From contig NZ_PJJP01000039.1 of NCBI RefSeq assembly GCF_002929555.1, positions 434,001-498,000 on the forward strand: a DNA stretch of 64,000 nt, in the 5' to 3' direction. The position numbers were made by a program, and so were the translations under genes. Shown here in pieces: positions 9,361 through 18,507 of the stretch (the stretch's first letter is position 1; each line of letters opens with the position of its first letter). Source of the stretch: Cryobacterium sp. N22. GTDB lineage: Bacteria; Actinomycetota; Actinomycetes; Actinomycetales; Microbacteriaceae. Below the pieces are notes generated by a model. That model had not been told where the DNA came from. It worked only from the letters and a program-made list of their open reading frames with translations, and did no database searches.

Positions 9361-10440
9361 CTACAGGCGGCCCTGCGACCCCGTCGGCACGGGCGTGGCC
9401 GCAAGGATTCGCCTGACCGTCTCCTCGATGAGCAGGGCGCTGTCCTGGGATCGATGGCCCAGTGCCCGGGTGGTGGGCACCAAACGGTGGCCGAGCACGG
9501 CGACGGCGAGCGAGTCGATGTCGTCGGGAAGCACATACTCCCTGCCGTGCAGCGCCGCCTGCGCCTTCGCCGCCCTGATGAGTTGCAGCGTCGCCCGTGG
9601 GCTCGCGCCCAAACGCAGGTCGCGGTCGTCACGGGTAGCCCGCACCACGGCGACCGCGTATTCCTTGACCGCCCCCGAGGCGAACACGCTGCGTGCGGCC
9701 GACATCATGCCGCGCAGTTGAGCGCCGGTGACCACGGCGTCGATCCGGGCCAGCGGGCTGGTCAGGTCCCGGGAATCGAGCATCGACAGCTCGGACGCCG
9801 GGTCGGGGTATCCCATCGAGATGCGCGCCATGAACCTGTCGCGCTGGGCCTCGGGGAGGGCGTAGGTGCCCTCCATCTCGATCGGGTTCTGGGTGGCGAC
9901 GACGGCGAACGGGCGGGCCAGCGGATAGCTGTGGCCGTCGACGGTGACCTGGCGTTCCTCCATGCACTCGAGCAGCGCCGATTGGGTCTTGGGACTCGCC
10001 CGGTTGATCTCGTCACCGATCACGATGTTCGCGAAGATGGCGCCGGGCTTGAACTCGAACCGCCGCTCGGCCTGGTTGTAGATCGAGACCCCGGTCACAT
10101 CCGAGGGCAGCAGGTCGGGCGTGAACTGGATGCGGCTGACGCTGCAGTCCACGGACTTGGCCAGCGCCTTGGCGAGCATGGTCTTGCCCACCCCTGGCAC
10201 GTCCTCGATGAGGAGATGCCCTTCGGCGAGCAAAACCGTGAGCGCGATCTGCACCGCGGAGTGCTTGCCGTCGATGACGGACTCGACGTTGCGCATGATC
10301 GCGAGGGCGGCTCCCTGCACGTCGGCTAGAGCCACGTCGGTTTCTCCGTCCACATCGATGGCGCTGCGGGAGGCCATGCCGACCGTCGACGTGCCGGCCA
10401 CGGCCGACTCCGAGACCCAGCGTCCCGGAAACGCGTTCAT
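9361..10440 (-). CDS. MoxR family AAA+ ATPase, first cassette
   Basis: A 359-residue AAA+ chaperone-type ATPase. Walker A is [13 protein letters not shown], Walker [12 protein letters not shown], and the MoxR-typical [12 protein letters not shown] and [18 protein letters not shown] follow. MoxR proteins are thought to mature or activate proteins encoded beside them, often with vWA or DUF58 partners. The N-terminal ~25 residues precede the usual MoxR start. ATG at 10440 overlaps the coaD stop (ATGA), so the cassette is translationally coupled to coaD; 29 nt separate it from the DUF58 gene. Confidence 0.93.
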   Translation of the reverse strand: MNAFPGRWVSESAVAGTSTVGMASRSAIDVDGETDVALADVQGAALAIMRNVESVIDGKHSAVQIALTVLLAEGHLLIEDVPGVGKTMLAKALAKSVDCSVSRIQFTPDLLPSDVTGVSIYNQAERRFEFKPGAIFANIVIGDEINRASPKTQSALLECMEERQVTVDGHSYPLARPFAVVATQNPIEMEGTYALPEAQRDRFMARISMGYPDPASELSMLDSRDLTSPLARIDAVVTGAQLRGMMSAARSVFASGAVKEYAVAVVRATRDDRDLRLGASPRATLQLIRAAKAQAALHGREYVLPDDIDSLAVAVLGHRLVPTTRALGHRSQDSALLIEETVRRILAATPVPTGSQGRL

Positions 10441-10925
10441 GCGAGCGGTCGATTCAGGAAGGCCGCGACGGCGGGCGGCACGTACGGGGCGATGTCACCG
10501 CCGAGGGCGGCGACCTGACGCACCAGGGAGCTGGACACGTGGGCGTGCGCGGGGTCCGGCAGCATGAAGATGGTTTCCACTCCCGCGAGGTTGCGGTTCA
10601 CGATGGCCATCGGGGTCTCGTAGGCCACGTCGATCTGAGAGCGGATGCCCTTGACCAGCACGCTGGCGCCCACGTCGACGCAGTAGTCGACGAGCAGGCC
10701 CATGCTCCAGGAGCTGACGATGATGTTGCCCGGCAGTTCGGCCTCGATGATCGCCCGCTCGATGAGGGACACCCGCTGGGTGATGGGCAGCAGCGCCGAT
10801 TTGCCCGGGTTGTGCACCACGAGAACGTGCAGCTCGTCGTACAGTCCCGCCGCTCGGTGGATCACATCGAGATGCCCCAGTGTGACGGGGTCGAATGAAC
10901 CAGGTACGACGGCGATCCTGCGCAT
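10437..10925 (-). CDS. coaD: Phosphopantetheine adenylyltransferase
   Basis: Penultimate enzyme of coenzyme A synthesis: transfers AMP from ATP to 4'-phosphopantetheine. The 162-residue protein starts [18 protein letters not shown], carrying the nucleotidyltransferase T/HxGH motif, and has the C-terminal signature [16 protein letters not shown]. The frame is open further upstream, but ATG at 10925 matches the family and has a TAGGGT -10-like box 7 nt upstream, suggesting a leaderless start. The stop overlaps the MoxR start by 4 nt. Confidence 0.96.
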   Translation of the reverse strand: MRRIAVVPGSFDPVTLGHLDVIHRAAGLYDELHVLVVHNPGKSALLPITQRVSLIERAIIEAELPGNIIVSSWSMGLLVDYCVDVGASVLVKGIRSQIDVAYETPMAIVNRNLAGVETIFMLPDPAHAHVSSSLVRQVAALGGDIAPYVPPAVAAFLNRPLA

Positions 10926-10932
10926 ACGGTTC

Positions 10933-10938
10933 ACCCTA
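10933..10938 (-). promoter_or_regulatory. Putative -10 box for coaD (leaderless type)
   Basis: TAGGGT on the minus strand fits the actinobacterial TANNNT consensus and ends 7 nt before the coaD ATG. Transcription would start at or next to the initiation codon, which agrees with the absence of a ribosome binding site. Confidence 0.45.
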
Positions 10939-11010
10939 GCGCCAGCTTGCAGTGCCCGCTGCCCGGTCCGGACGGATTTCCCAGACGTTAAGACACCGGC
11001 GATGACACGT

Positions 11011-13248
11011 TCAGCCTTTCGAGAGCGCGGCGCGTTCCGAGTCGTCGAGACGTCGGCGCACGGCCGCCCGCAACGCCGGCATGGTGCGGATCTCCGGGTC
11101 GCCCCCGATGAGTTCGCGGGCCGCGGTCCTGGCGTCCGCGATGATGTCGCCGTCGGTCGCCACGCGGAGCAGGCGCAGCGACGACTGGCCGCCGGACTGG
11201 AATCGACCGAGCACATCGCCCTCCTGCCGTTGCTCGAGGTCGACCTGCGCCAGGACGAAACCGTCGAGGGTGTTCGCGACGGCCTCGATGCGGTCCCGCG
11301 CCGGAGACCCCGCCGGCGCCGCCGTCACCAGCAGGCACAGCCCGGGCACGCCGCCGCGGCCCACCCGGCCACGCAACTGGTGCAGCTGGGACACGCCGAA
11401 GCGGTGGGCATCCATCACGACCATCACAGAGGCGTTGGGCACGTCGACGCCGACCTCGATGACGGTGGTGGCCACGAGCACCTGGATGTCACCGGCCGCG
11501 AAGGCCTGCATGGTGGCGTCTTTCTCGTCGGCGCTCATGGCGCCGTGCAGCGGTTCGATCCGGGCGCTGCGCAGCAGCGGATGCCGGTGGAGTTCGGCGG
11601 TGAGCTCCTCGACGGTGGTCATCGGGGTGGCGTCGAAGTCGATCTCGTCGCCCTGCTCAAGCTTCTTCGGTGCGATCGCCGGGCACACCACGAAGCACTG
11701 GCGGCCGAGCGCGAGTTCCTCGGACACCCGCTGCCAGACCCGCACCACCCAGGCCGGTTTTTCGTCGAGGGGCACCACAAAACTCTCGATGCCCGGGCGC
11801 CCCGACGGGAGCATGGCGATGGTGCTCACGTCGAGGTCGCCGAACACCGTCATCGCGATGGTGCGCGGAATGGGCGTGGCCGTGAGCACCAGAACGTGCG
11901 GGGGCAGCTCCGCCTTCTGGCGCAGGGCCTCGCGCTGGTCGACGCCGAAGCGGTGCTGCTCGTCGATGACGACCAGGCCGAGGTCGAAGAATCCGACGGT
12001 GTCGCTGAGCAGGGCGTGGGTGCCGATCACGATGCGCGCCTGGCCGGACACCGTGCGCAGCAGGGCCTTGCGCCGCTCGGCGACGGGGAGCTGGCCGGTG
12101 AGCAGGGTGGGCATCATTTCGGCGGTGAGGTCCGGGCCCAGGATGCGGGCGATCGAGCGCAGGTGTTGCCCGGCCAACACCTCGGTGGGGGCCAACAGCG
12201 CCGCCTGGCCGCCGGAATCGGCCACCGCGAGCATGGCGCGCAGGGCGACCACGGTTTTGCCGGAGCCGACCTCGCCCTGCACGAGCCGGTTCATCGGGGC
12301 GGTCAGGGCGATGTCCCGCAGAATCTCGGCGCCGGTGATCTCCTGGTCGACGGTGAGGGCGAAGGGCAGCGTCGCGTCGAACCGTTCCAGGTAGCCGCCG
12401 GGGACCGGCTGCCGCGACCGGGTGCGCAGGGCCCGGTGCTCGGTGTGCTGCTGCACCAGCACGCACTGCAGCACGAAGGCCTCGGTGAAGCGCAGCGTGG
12501 TCCTGGCCGCGTTCCACTCCTCGTCGGTGACGGGGCGGTGGATGAGGGTGAGCGCGTCGCGGTGCCTGAGCAGGGACCGCTCCAGGCGCATCTGTTCCGG
12601 GATCGGGTCGTCGACGGGGCCGAGCTGCCCCAGCACGTCGACGATGATCTTCGCGATCTGCCAGCTGGTCATGGCCGCGGTGGCCGGATAGATGGGGATG
12701 GGCCGCTGCCCCCAGAGCCGGGCCTCCGCCGCATCAGCCGGCGAGATCGTGGCATCCATGGGTTCGTCACTGCCGGGCACGATCTGGTAATCGGGCTGAG
12801 CGAGCTGGCGGGCCTTGTTGAAGACCGTGACCTTGCCGGAGAACATCCCGCGCATACCCGGTCGCAGGGTCTTGATCAGCCACGGCTTGTTGAAGAAGGT
12901 GAGCGGGAGCATCCCGTGGCCGTCGGAGATCACCACCTTGGTGCGGTGCAAAGCCTTCTTGCCCGGCTGCGCGCGGCCGTAATCCTGAACAGTCACCGAG
13001 ATCACCTCGGCCAGCACCGTGACGGCTTCGTCGAGGGGCAGTTCGGCCAGCGTCGTGAGCTCGCCGCGCCGGGCGTAGCGCCGCGGGTAGTGACTGAGCA
13101 GGTCGCCCACCGTGGCCATGCCGAAGGCCTTGGCCAGCACGGTGGCCGGGCCCGCGGCCAGCACGAGGCGCAGCGGGGAGTCCAGCCCCAGTGGGGCGGG
13201 GTCGTCGAAGGGGTCGCGCGGGGTGGCGTCGGCATCCGAACCGGTCAT
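11011..13248 (-). CDS. recG: ATP-dependent DNA helicase RecG
   Basis: Superfamily 2 helicase that reverses stalled forks and moves Holliday junctions. The 745-residue product has the N-terminal wedge/OB region, then helicase motifs: [13 protein letters not shown] (Walker A), [23 protein letters not shown] (DEQH box), [11 protein letters not shown], and the C-terminal [13 protein letters not shown]. Length and order match the family. ATG at 13248 has TAGCAT ending 6 nt upstream and no ribosome site, again leaderless-like. It is divergent from rsmD; 85 nt separate it from coaD downstream. Confidence 0.96.
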   Translation of the reverse strand: MTGSDADATPRDPFDDPAPLGLDSPLRLVLAAGPATVLAKAFGMATVGDLLSHYPRRYARRGELTTLAELPLDEAVTVLAEVISVTVQDYGRAQPGKKALHRTKVVISDGHGMLPLTFFNKPWLIKTLRPGMRGMFSGKVTVFNKARQLAQPDYQIVPGSDEPMDATISPADAAEARLWGQRPIPIYPATAAMTSWQIAKIIVDVLGQLGPVDDPIPEQMRLERSLLRHRDALTLIHRPVTDEEWNAARTTLRFTEAFVLQCVLVQQHTEHRALRTRSRQPVPGGYLERFDATLPFALTVDQEITGAEILRDIALTAPMNRLVQGEVGSGKTVVALRAMLAVADSGGQAALLAPTEVLAGQHLRSIARILGPDLTAEMMPTLLTGQLPVAERRKALLRTVSGQARIVIGTHALLSDTVGFFDLGLVVIDEQHRFGVDQREALRQKAELPPHVLVLTATPIPRTIAMTVFGDLDVSTIAMLPSGRPGIESFVVPLDEKPAWVVRVWQRVSEELALGRQCFVVCPAIAPKKLEQGDEIDFDATPMTTVEELTAELHRHPLLRSARIEPLHGAMSADEKDATMQAFAAGDIQVLVATTVIEVGVDVPNASVMVVMDAHRFGVSQLHQLRGRVGRGGVPGLCLLVTAAPAGSPARDRIEAVANTLDGFVLAQVDLEQRQEGDVLGRFQSGGQSSLRLLRVATDGDIIADARTAARELIGGDPEIRTMPALRAAVRRRLDDSERAALSKG

Positions 13249-13254
13249 ACTCCG

Positions 13255-13260
13255 ATGCTA
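13255..13260 (-). promoter_or_regulatory. Putative -10 box for recG (leaderless type)
   Basis: TAGCAT on the minus strand, 6 nt before the recG ATG, in the 84-bp divergent recG-rsmD spacer. It fits TANNNT; no convincing -35 was seen. Confidence 0.4.
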
Positions 13261-13332
13261 AACGTCCCCACCGACGCCGGGCGTCGACGACGCAGACTGT
13301 GGATGGCGCGTGGCGGCTAGGCTCGAAGGCAA

Positions 13333-13911
13333 ATGACGCGAATTGTCGCCGGGTTCGCCGGCTCCCTCACCCTCACCGTGCCGGCCAAGGGCACCAGGCC
13401 CACCAGCGACCAAGTGCGTGAAGCGCTGTTCTCGGCACTCGACGCACGTGACGCCATCCGTGACTACAGGGTGCTCGACCTGTACGCCGGGTCGGGCGCG
13501 CTCGGCCTCGAGGCCGCCAGCCGCGGCGCCCGGGTGGTCACCCTCGTCGAGAACGGCTTCGCGGCCAGTCAGACCTGCCGCAGGAACGCCGCCGCCGTGC
13601 AGAAGGCCGCCCCGAAGGGCGCGAACCTCTCGATCTCCGTGTCCAGCCAGGCCGTGCAGTCCTTCCTGGCCGGCACCCCCGACGGCTTCGACCTGGTCTT
13701 CCTCGACCCGCCGTACGATCTCGCCGACGCCGAACTGGCGGCGAACCTCGCCGCCCTGACGCCGCTCCTCGACCCCGACGCCCTCGTGGTGGTGGAACGC
13801 TCGTCCCGGTCGCCGGAACCCACCTGGGGGCCGGGCCTTGTGCTGGAACGCCGCAAGAACTACGGCGACACCACCCTCTGGTACGCCGGGGTAGCCGGCC
13901 CGGACCTCTGA
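13333..13911 (+). CDS. rsmD: 16S rRNA (guanine(966)-N(2))-methyltransferase RsmD
   Basis: SAM-dependent methyltransferase that modifies G966 of 16S rRNA. The 192-residue protein has the RsmD opening MTRIVAGFAGSL and RPTSDQVREALFSAL, the SAM-binding DLYAGSGALGLEAASRGA, and the catalytic LVFLDPPYDL (DPPY motif for exocyclic N methylation). Length fits the family. TAGGCT lies 9 nt upstream of the ATG. In many Actinomycetota rsmD sits beside recG and coaD, as here, although it is on the opposite strand. Confidence 0.94.
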   Translation: MTRIVAGFAGSLTLTVPAKGTRPTSDQVREALFSALDARDAIRDYRVLDLYAGSGALGLEAASRGARVVTLVENGFAASQTCRRNAAAVQKAAPKGANLSISVSSQAVQSFLAGTPDGFDLVFLDPPYDLADAELAANLAALTPLLDPDALVVVERSSRSPEPTWGPGLVLERRKNYGDTTLWYAGVAGPDL

Positions 13912-13993
13912 AGAGGGCTGGTCAGAACGGGTTTTTGCGCCTAACGTTAGGTGCGTGGGCAACGTCGTCCACCGCATCCGAAAGGTCGACCCC

Positions 13994-14542
13994 GTGCGTG
14001 TAGCGGTTGTTTGTGCCAGCCAGTACGGCGCCACGCTGGGCATCGCCGAACGAATCGGCGCCGAGCTCGGCCTCGCCGGCCTGGACGCACGCGTCTACGA
14101 CGCCGCGCAGCCCCCGCACGCAGCGGAAGTGGCGGGTTTCGACGCCTTCGTGGTGGGCAGCGCCGTGTACATGGGCCGCTGGCTCAAGGATGCGACGACC
14201 TTCGTGCGCCGCCACCAGCCCACCCTCCTCGAACACCGGGTCTGGCTGTTCAGCAGCGGCCCGCTCGGACCGGCGACCGGGGCTGCCGACGGAAGCGACG
14301 GAAGCGACGTGAACGGTCGTGACGAGCCGGCGGAGATCGCCGACTTCACCAACACCGTGCGCCCGGTCGGCCACAGGGTGTTCTCCGGCGCCATCGATCC
14401 GGAGGCCCTGAGCCTGGGTCACCGGGTGATCCGCAAATTCCCCGGCGCGGCAGAGAAGATCCCGGCAGGCGACTTCCGGGACTGGCCGGAAATCGAGGCC
14501 TGGGCCCGAGAGATCGCCCGCACCCTGGTCAAGCCCGCCTGA
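13994..14542 (+). CDS. Flavodoxin-fold protein
   Basis: A 182-residue protein resembling flavodoxin/protoporphyrinogen oxidase (HemG)-like flavoproteins. The FMN phosphate loop is CASQYGATLGIAERIG at the N-terminus; GSAVYMGRWLKDA and FSSGPLGP follow, the regular positions of the isoalloxazine loops. I choose GTG at 13994, with AAAGG 8 nt upstream, because the fold begins directly there. The frame extends to GTG at 13955, which has TAACGT 7 nt upstream and could be a leaderless start adding 13 residues. The redox partner and substrate cannot be told from sequence. Confidence 0.85.
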   Translation: MRVAVVCASQYGATLGIAERIGAELGLAGLDARVYDAAQPPHAAEVAGFDAFVVGSAVYMGRWLKDATTFVRRHQPTLLEHRVWLFSSGPLGPATGAADGSDGSDVNGRDEPAEIADFTNTVRPVGHRVFSGAIDPEALSLGHRVIRKFPGAAEKIPAGDFRDWPEIEAWAREIARTLVKPA

Positions 14543-14567
14543 GGCGGCCGACGCTTCGGGCGGCGAC

Positions 14568-15557
14568 CTAGGTTGTGGCGCCGTCCCAGCCCCGGTACGG
14601 GTCCCAGCCACCCTGGGTGTGCGGCTCGCCGTCAACGAGCACGATCCCCGACTCGCCGGTGACGGTGCCGAGGCGCCGGAATCCGGCGGGGAGCGTCACG
14701 TCGGGCGGGAAGGTGGCCAACAGGCCGTGGTCCTCTCCCCCGCCCAGGGCCAGCTCCCGCTGATCACCGAGCTCCGCTGAATCGAAATCGACGCCGACGC
14801 CGCTGGCCCTGGCGAGCCGGCCCGCATCGATGGCCAGGCCGTCGGACACGTCGAGCATGGCCGTCGCTCCGGCGGCCGCCGCGACAGTGCCCAGCCGGAT
14901 CGGCGGAACCGGCGCGAGCTGCGCTTCGACGAACCGGGGCTCGCGCAGCTTGAGGGCGTCGGCGGCCGCGCGACTGGGCACCCCGTCGGCGTCCACACCG
15001 AAACGGAACAGCAGCCCGAGGCCGATGCCGGCCTCGCCCAGACGTCCCGCGTGGGCAACGACATCCCCCGGCCTGGCACCCGAACGCAGCACGGGCGAGC
15101 GACCCTCGAGATCGCCGAAGGCCGTGATCGAGAGGGTGAGGGCATCGGACGCGGACAGGTCCCCGCCCACGACCCCGCAGCCCGGCGCCAGCGCCTCACA
15201 GCCGTCGCGCAACCCGTCGGCGATGCCGAGGATGACCGAGATCGGCGTTGACGGCGGAGCGGCGATGGCCACCACGAGGGCAGTGGGCCTGGCGCCCATC
15301 GCTGCGACATCGGACAGGTTCGTGGCGGCGGCCTTCCAGCCCAGGTCGTGCGGCGTCGACCAGGCCAGCCGAAAGTCCGGGCCCTGGATCATCATGTCGC
15401 AGGTGACGACGAACCGGCCGTCGGCCGCGGCGAGCACGGCGGCGTCGTCACCCGGTCCGAGCAGCTCGGTGTCGGCGTGCGGCAGGCGCGGGAAGATGCG
15501 GGCGAGCACTTCACCCTCGCTGAGGTCGGCCAGGGTCTGGTCGGAAGCATTCGTCAT
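14568..15557 (-). CDS. thiL: Thiamine-monophosphate kinase
   Basis: ATP-dependent kinase making thiamine diphosphate from thiamine monophosphate. The 329-residue protein has the PurM/ThiL-fold motifs GPGDDAAVL, CDMMIQGPDF, the Mg-binding NLSDVAAMGARP, GGDLSASDAL, MLDVSDGLAID and the C-terminal GGGEDHGLL. ATG at 15557 has TACCGT ending 7 nt upstream, which interlocks with the -10 box of the divergent DUF3515 gene. No other thiamine genes are nearby. Confidence 0.94.
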   Translation of the reverse strand: MTNASDQTLADLSEGEVLARIFPRLPHADTELLGPGDDAAVLAAADGRFVVTCDMMIQGPDFRLAWSTPHDLGWKAAATNLSDVAAMGARPTALVVAIAAPPSTPISVILGIADGLRDGCEALAPGCGVVGGDLSASDALTLSITAFGDLEGRSPVLRSGARPGDVVAHAGRLGEAGIGLGLLFRFGVDADGVPSRAAADALKLREPRFVEAQLAPVPPIRLGTVAAAAGATAMLDVSDGLAIDAGRLARASGVGVDFDSAELGDQRELALGGGEDHGLLATFPPDVTLPAGFRRLGTVTGESGIVLVDGEPHTQGGWDPYRGWDGATT

Positions 15558-15564
15558 GCTTCAA

Positions 15565-15574
15565 ACGGTAACCT
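15565..15574. promoter_or_regulatory. Two overlapping divergent -10 boxes in a 24-bp spacer
   Basis: Plus strand TAACCT (15569-15574) ends 7 nt before the DUF3515 ATG; minus strand TACCGT (15565-15570) ends 7 nt before the thiL ATG. The boxes share the central TA. Both fit TANNNT and leaderless spacing. Any -35 element would lie inside the opposite gene. Confidence 0.5.
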
Positions 15575-15581
15575 GAATGTG

Positions 15582-16112
15582 ATGACTCTCCAGTTCACCC
15601 TCCCGCGCCGGCTCCCCCACAGCACCGGCCGCCGCGCCGCGACAGCGCTTCTGCTCGCGGCCGCCGCCGTGGTGCTCACCGGCTGCGCCGCCGCGGTTCC
15701 GATGCAGCCGGCAGCGGATGCGGAGAACCCGGCCTGCGCCGACATCATCGTGCGCCTGCCGACCACCGTGGCCGATCAGCCCGAACGCGAGACGAACGCT
15801 CAGGGCACCGGCGCCTGGGGCGACCCCAGCGCGGTGTTGCTCACCTGCGGCGTCGAGGTGCCCGGCCCCACCACAATGCCCTGCGTGAGCATCAACGGCA
15901 TCGACTGGATCGAGGACGACAGCGAGGCGCCCATGTACCGGTACACCACCTACGGGCGTGAGCCGGCCACAGAGGTCTACCTCGACTCCGGACTGGTCAG
16001 CGGATCGACCACGCTGGTCGACCTCGCCGCGGCCGTCGCGAACGTTCCCGCCTCCAAGCAGTGCCTCGGCGCCGACGACGTGACCCTCCCCGCCGAGACC
16101 CCCGCGCCCTGA
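15582..16112 (+). CDS. DUF3515 family lipoprotein
   Basis: A 176-residue secreted lipoprotein of unknown function. The N-terminus has basic residues (RRLPHSTGRR), a hydrophobic stretch and a lipobox VLTGC (Cys near residue 32). The mature part contains VRLPTTVADQPERET, VLLTCGVEVPGPT and IDWIEDD, typical of DUF3515, an actinobacterial family often next to thiL and ddl. The start is ATG at 15582 (or GTG one codon before); the -10-like TAACCT is 7 nt upstream. Confidence 0.85.
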   Translation: MTLQFTLPRRLPHSTGRRAATALLLAAAAVVLTGCAAAVPMQPAADAENPACADIIVRLPTTVADQPERETNAQGTGAWGDPSAVLLTCGVEVPGPTTMPCVSINGIDWIEDDSEAPMYRYTTYGREPATEVYLDSGLVSGSTTLVDLAAAVANVPASKQCLGADDVTLPAETPAP

Positions 16113-16137
16113 GAGCTGACGCCCCCTCCTCACCGAG

Positions 16138-16333
16138 TTGCCGCAAAATCCCCCTTCGCCACCGCGAAAGCGGAATCCTGCGGCAAGTCGCGGAGGGCGC
16201 ACCCGTCGACTTACGGCAAACGCCCCCTTCAGAGCGACCCAGGGGGCACTTTGCGGCACGTCGCGGAGGACGCATCCATCGACTTACGGCAAATGCCCCT
16301 TCAGAGCACCTGAAGGGGCATTGCACGGCACGT
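16138..16333. repeat. 73-bp tandem hairpin repeat array, 2.7 copies
   Basis: Units begin at 16138, 16211 and 16284, an exact 73-nt period; the third stops after about 50 nt. Each unit has a TTRCSGCAAA start, an internal inverted repeat, then GCGGCAMGTCGCGGAGG and a TCGAC end. Hairpin sequences change compensatingly between units; the third has a perfect 13-bp stem (16292-16322). It fills the spacer between the convergent DUF3515 and ddl genes. It looks like a REP-type element and may also act as a bidirectional terminator. Confidence 0.7.
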
Positions 16334-16349
16334 GATGCCGGCGCCTGCG

Positions 16350-17477
16350 CTACTCGGTGACGACGGCGGAGGTGCGGCGGCGTCGGTGCGCAGCGCGGGC
16401 CAGGGCCACCTCGATGAGCTCGTCGATCAGCTGCGGGTAGGTGTACCCGCTGGCCAGCCAGCAGCTGGGGAACATCGAGATAGGGGTGAAGCCGGGCATG
16501 GTGTTGATCTCGTTGATCACCCAGCCGTCGGCGGTGAGGAAGAAGTCCACCCGGGCCAGGCCGCCGGCGTCGATGGCCTCGAACGCGCGCACCGCGATGC
16601 GCTGCATCTCGGCCAGGTCCGCCGGAGCGAGGTCCGCGGGGCAGAGCAGTTCGATGCCCGCGGCGTCGAGATATTTGGCCGCGAAGTCGTAGAAGTCGCG
16701 ACCGGTGACCACGACCTCCCCGGCAACCGAGGCGTGCGCCGGTTCGCCGGGGCGCCCCTGCAGCACGGCGACCTCGAGTTCGCGGCCCACCAGGCCCGCC
16801 TCGATGAGCACCTTGTCGTCTTCGGCCAGCGCCACGGCCATCGCCTCGGCCAGCTGGTCGGAGCTCGCGACCCGGCTCACACCGACGCTGGAGCCGGCCC
16901 TGGCCGGCTTGACGAAGGCGGGCAGGCCCAGTTCTTCCAGGGCGGCGTACGCCATCCCCGGCGCGTCGGCCCAGTCGTCTGCGGTGATGGTGCGCCAGGG
17001 GGCCACGGCCAGCGAGGCCTGCTGCAGGACGGTCTTGGTGAAGTGCTTGTCCATTCCCAGCGCGGACGCGAGCACGCCCGAGCCGACGAACGGCAGGTCC
17101 ACGAGTTCGAGCATCCCCTGCACGGTGCCGTCTTCGCCGTATGGTCCGTGCAGGATCGGGAACACCAGGTCGATCGAGCCGAGGCTCCGGCGGCCGGAGT
17201 CGTCGACGACGATGAGTTCGCTGCTTCGCGCGCTGTCGGGCCAGAGCACCCGGGTTCCGTTGTCGGTGACCTCGGGCAGGGCGGCTGCGGTCAGCGCGAA
17301 CTTGGTCGGGTCGTCATCTTCGAGAACGAAGGTGCCGTCGCGGGTGATGCCAACCGGGATAACGGTGTAGCGGTCCCGGTCAATTGCGGCCAGTACCCCG
17401 CCCGCTGTGGCGCAGCTGATCGAATGTTCGCTTGAACGCCCCCCAAACAGCAGCGCTACCGTGAGCTTGTCCGTCAT
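16350..17477 (-). CDS. ddl: D-alanine--D-alanine ligase
   Basis: ATP-grasp enzyme joining two D-Ala for peptidoglycan. The 375-residue protein starts TDKLTVALLFGGRSSEHSIS, the Ddl N-terminal signature, and has HGPYGEDGTVQGML, PAFVKPARAGSSVGV, EVVVTGRDFYDFAAKY and EINTMPGFTPISMFP. ATG at 17477 has AAAGGA 6 nt upstream. The first 98 bp overlap the gpsA 3' end in another frame. With murA in the same run this is a cell-envelope cluster: murA, plsC, gpsA, ddl. Confidence 0.95.
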   Translation of the reverse strand: MTDKLTVALLFGGRSSEHSISCATAGGVLAAIDRDRYTVIPVGITRDGTFVLEDDDPTKFALTAAALPEVTDNGTRVLWPDSARSSELIVVDDSGRRSLGSIDLVFPILHGPYGEDGTVQGMLELVDLPFVGSGVLASALGMDKHFTKTVLQQASLAVAPWRTITADDWADAPGMAYAALEELGLPAFVKPARAGSSVGVSRVASSDQLAEAMAVALAEDDKVLIEAGLVGRELEVAVLQGRPGEPAHASVAGEVVVTGRDFYDFAAKYLDAAGIELLCPADLAPADLAEMQRIAVRAFEAIDAGGLARVDFFLTADGWVINEINTMPGFTPISMFPSCWLASGYTYPQLIDELIEVALARAAHRRRRTSAVVTE

Positions 17478-18507
17478 CAATGGTCCTTTCACCCTGCGGT
17501 GCGCCGGAGTCAGTCGTGAGGTGCGGCGCAATATCCCGCGGCTTCAGCGTACCCGCCAGCACCTGGCGTACCTGTTCGACGATGGGCATGTCGACACCCT
17601 TGGCACGCGCCAACTCGAGGATGGGGCTCACGGATGCGAGCCCCTCGGTAGTCTGCTGCATCTGCGCGATGACGTCGTTGTAGCTGTAGCCCTGGCCGAG
17701 CAGCCGGCCGGCGGTGTTGTTGCGGGAGAGCGGCGACTGGCAGGTCGCGATGAGGTCGCCGAGGCCCGCGAGGCCCGCGAGGGTCTCCGGCTGGGCGCCG
17801 TAGGCCACGGCGAAGTCGGTCATCTCCACGAGGCCGCGAGTGATGATCGACGCCTTGGTGTTCTCGCCGTAGCCGACACCGTCGACGATGCCGATCGCCA
17901 CGGCGATGAGGTTCTTCAGCACGCCGCCGAACTCGGTGCCGATGACATCGGTGTTCACGTACGACCTGAAGTACTTCGTGGTGGCCAGCAGGGCCACGGC
18001 ATGCGCGGTCTCCAGGCTCGACGAGGAGACCACGGCGGCGGTGGGCTGCTCCTTGGCGATCTCCAGGGCCAGGTTGGGCCCGGAGATCGCGGCGATGCGG
18101 GCCGGGTCGATCGGCAGGACCTGCTCGATGATCTCGCTCATCCGCAGCCCGGAAGAGCGTTCGACGCCCTTCATCAGCGACACGATGATGGCGTTGGGCG
18201 CCAGGAACGGCTCGGCCTGGATGAGGTTCTCACGCAGGGACTGGCTGGGCACCGAGACGAAGACCTGCTCGGCGCCGGCGAGGGCCAGATCGAGCCTGGA
18301 CGTGGCTCGGAGGCCGACGGGCAGGTTGATGCCGGGCAGGTAGTCGCTGTTGCGCCGGCCCTCGGTGATCTCCCTCGCCAGTTCGGGGCGGCGGGCCCAG
18401 AGCATCACATCCGCTCCGCCGTCGGTGAGGATTTTCGCGAACGTGGTGCCCCAGCTCCCGGCGCCGAGAACGGCGACGCGGGTGCCTGGCTGAACTCTAG
18501 GCTTCAA
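17380..18507 (-). CDS. gpsA: Glycerol-3-phosphate dehydrogenase [NAD(P)+]
   Basis: Makes sn-glycerol 3-phosphate for phospholipids from dihydroxyacetone phosphate. The product has the Rossmann motif VAVLGAGSWGTTFAK, SLMKGVE, GPNLALEIAK, and the catalytic-lysine region GGVLKNLIAVAIGIVDG. It starts with TTG at 18507 and overlaps the plsC stop by 11 nt. At 375 residues it is ~35 longer than usual; the extra tail after QGERT lies wholly in the overlap with ddl and is probably a lost-stop extension. It supplies the substrate for the plsC-type acyltransferase just upstream. Confidence 0.94.
   Translation of the reverse strand: MKPRVQPGTRVAVLGAGSWGTTFAKILTDGGADVMLWARRPELAREITEGRRNSDYLPGINLPVGLRATSRLDLALAGAEQVFVSVPSQSLRENLIQAEPFLAPNAIIVSLMKGVERSSGLRMSEIIEQVLPIDPARIAAISGPNLALEIAKEQPTAAVVSSSSLETAHAVALLATTKYFRSYVNTDVIGTEFGGVLKNLIAVAIGIVDGVGYGENTKASIITRGLVEMTDFAVAYGAQPETLAGLAGLGDLIATCQSPLSRNNTAGRLLGQGYSYNDVIAQMQQTTEGLASVSPILELARAKGVDMPIVEQVRQVLAGTLKPRDIAPHLTTDSGAPQGERTIDDGQAHGSAAVWGAFKRTFDQLRHSGRGTGRN

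Noticed and set aside
16138-16333. CRISPR array
   Set aside because: Only 2.7 units, contiguous 73-bp units without distinct spacers, and no cas genes.
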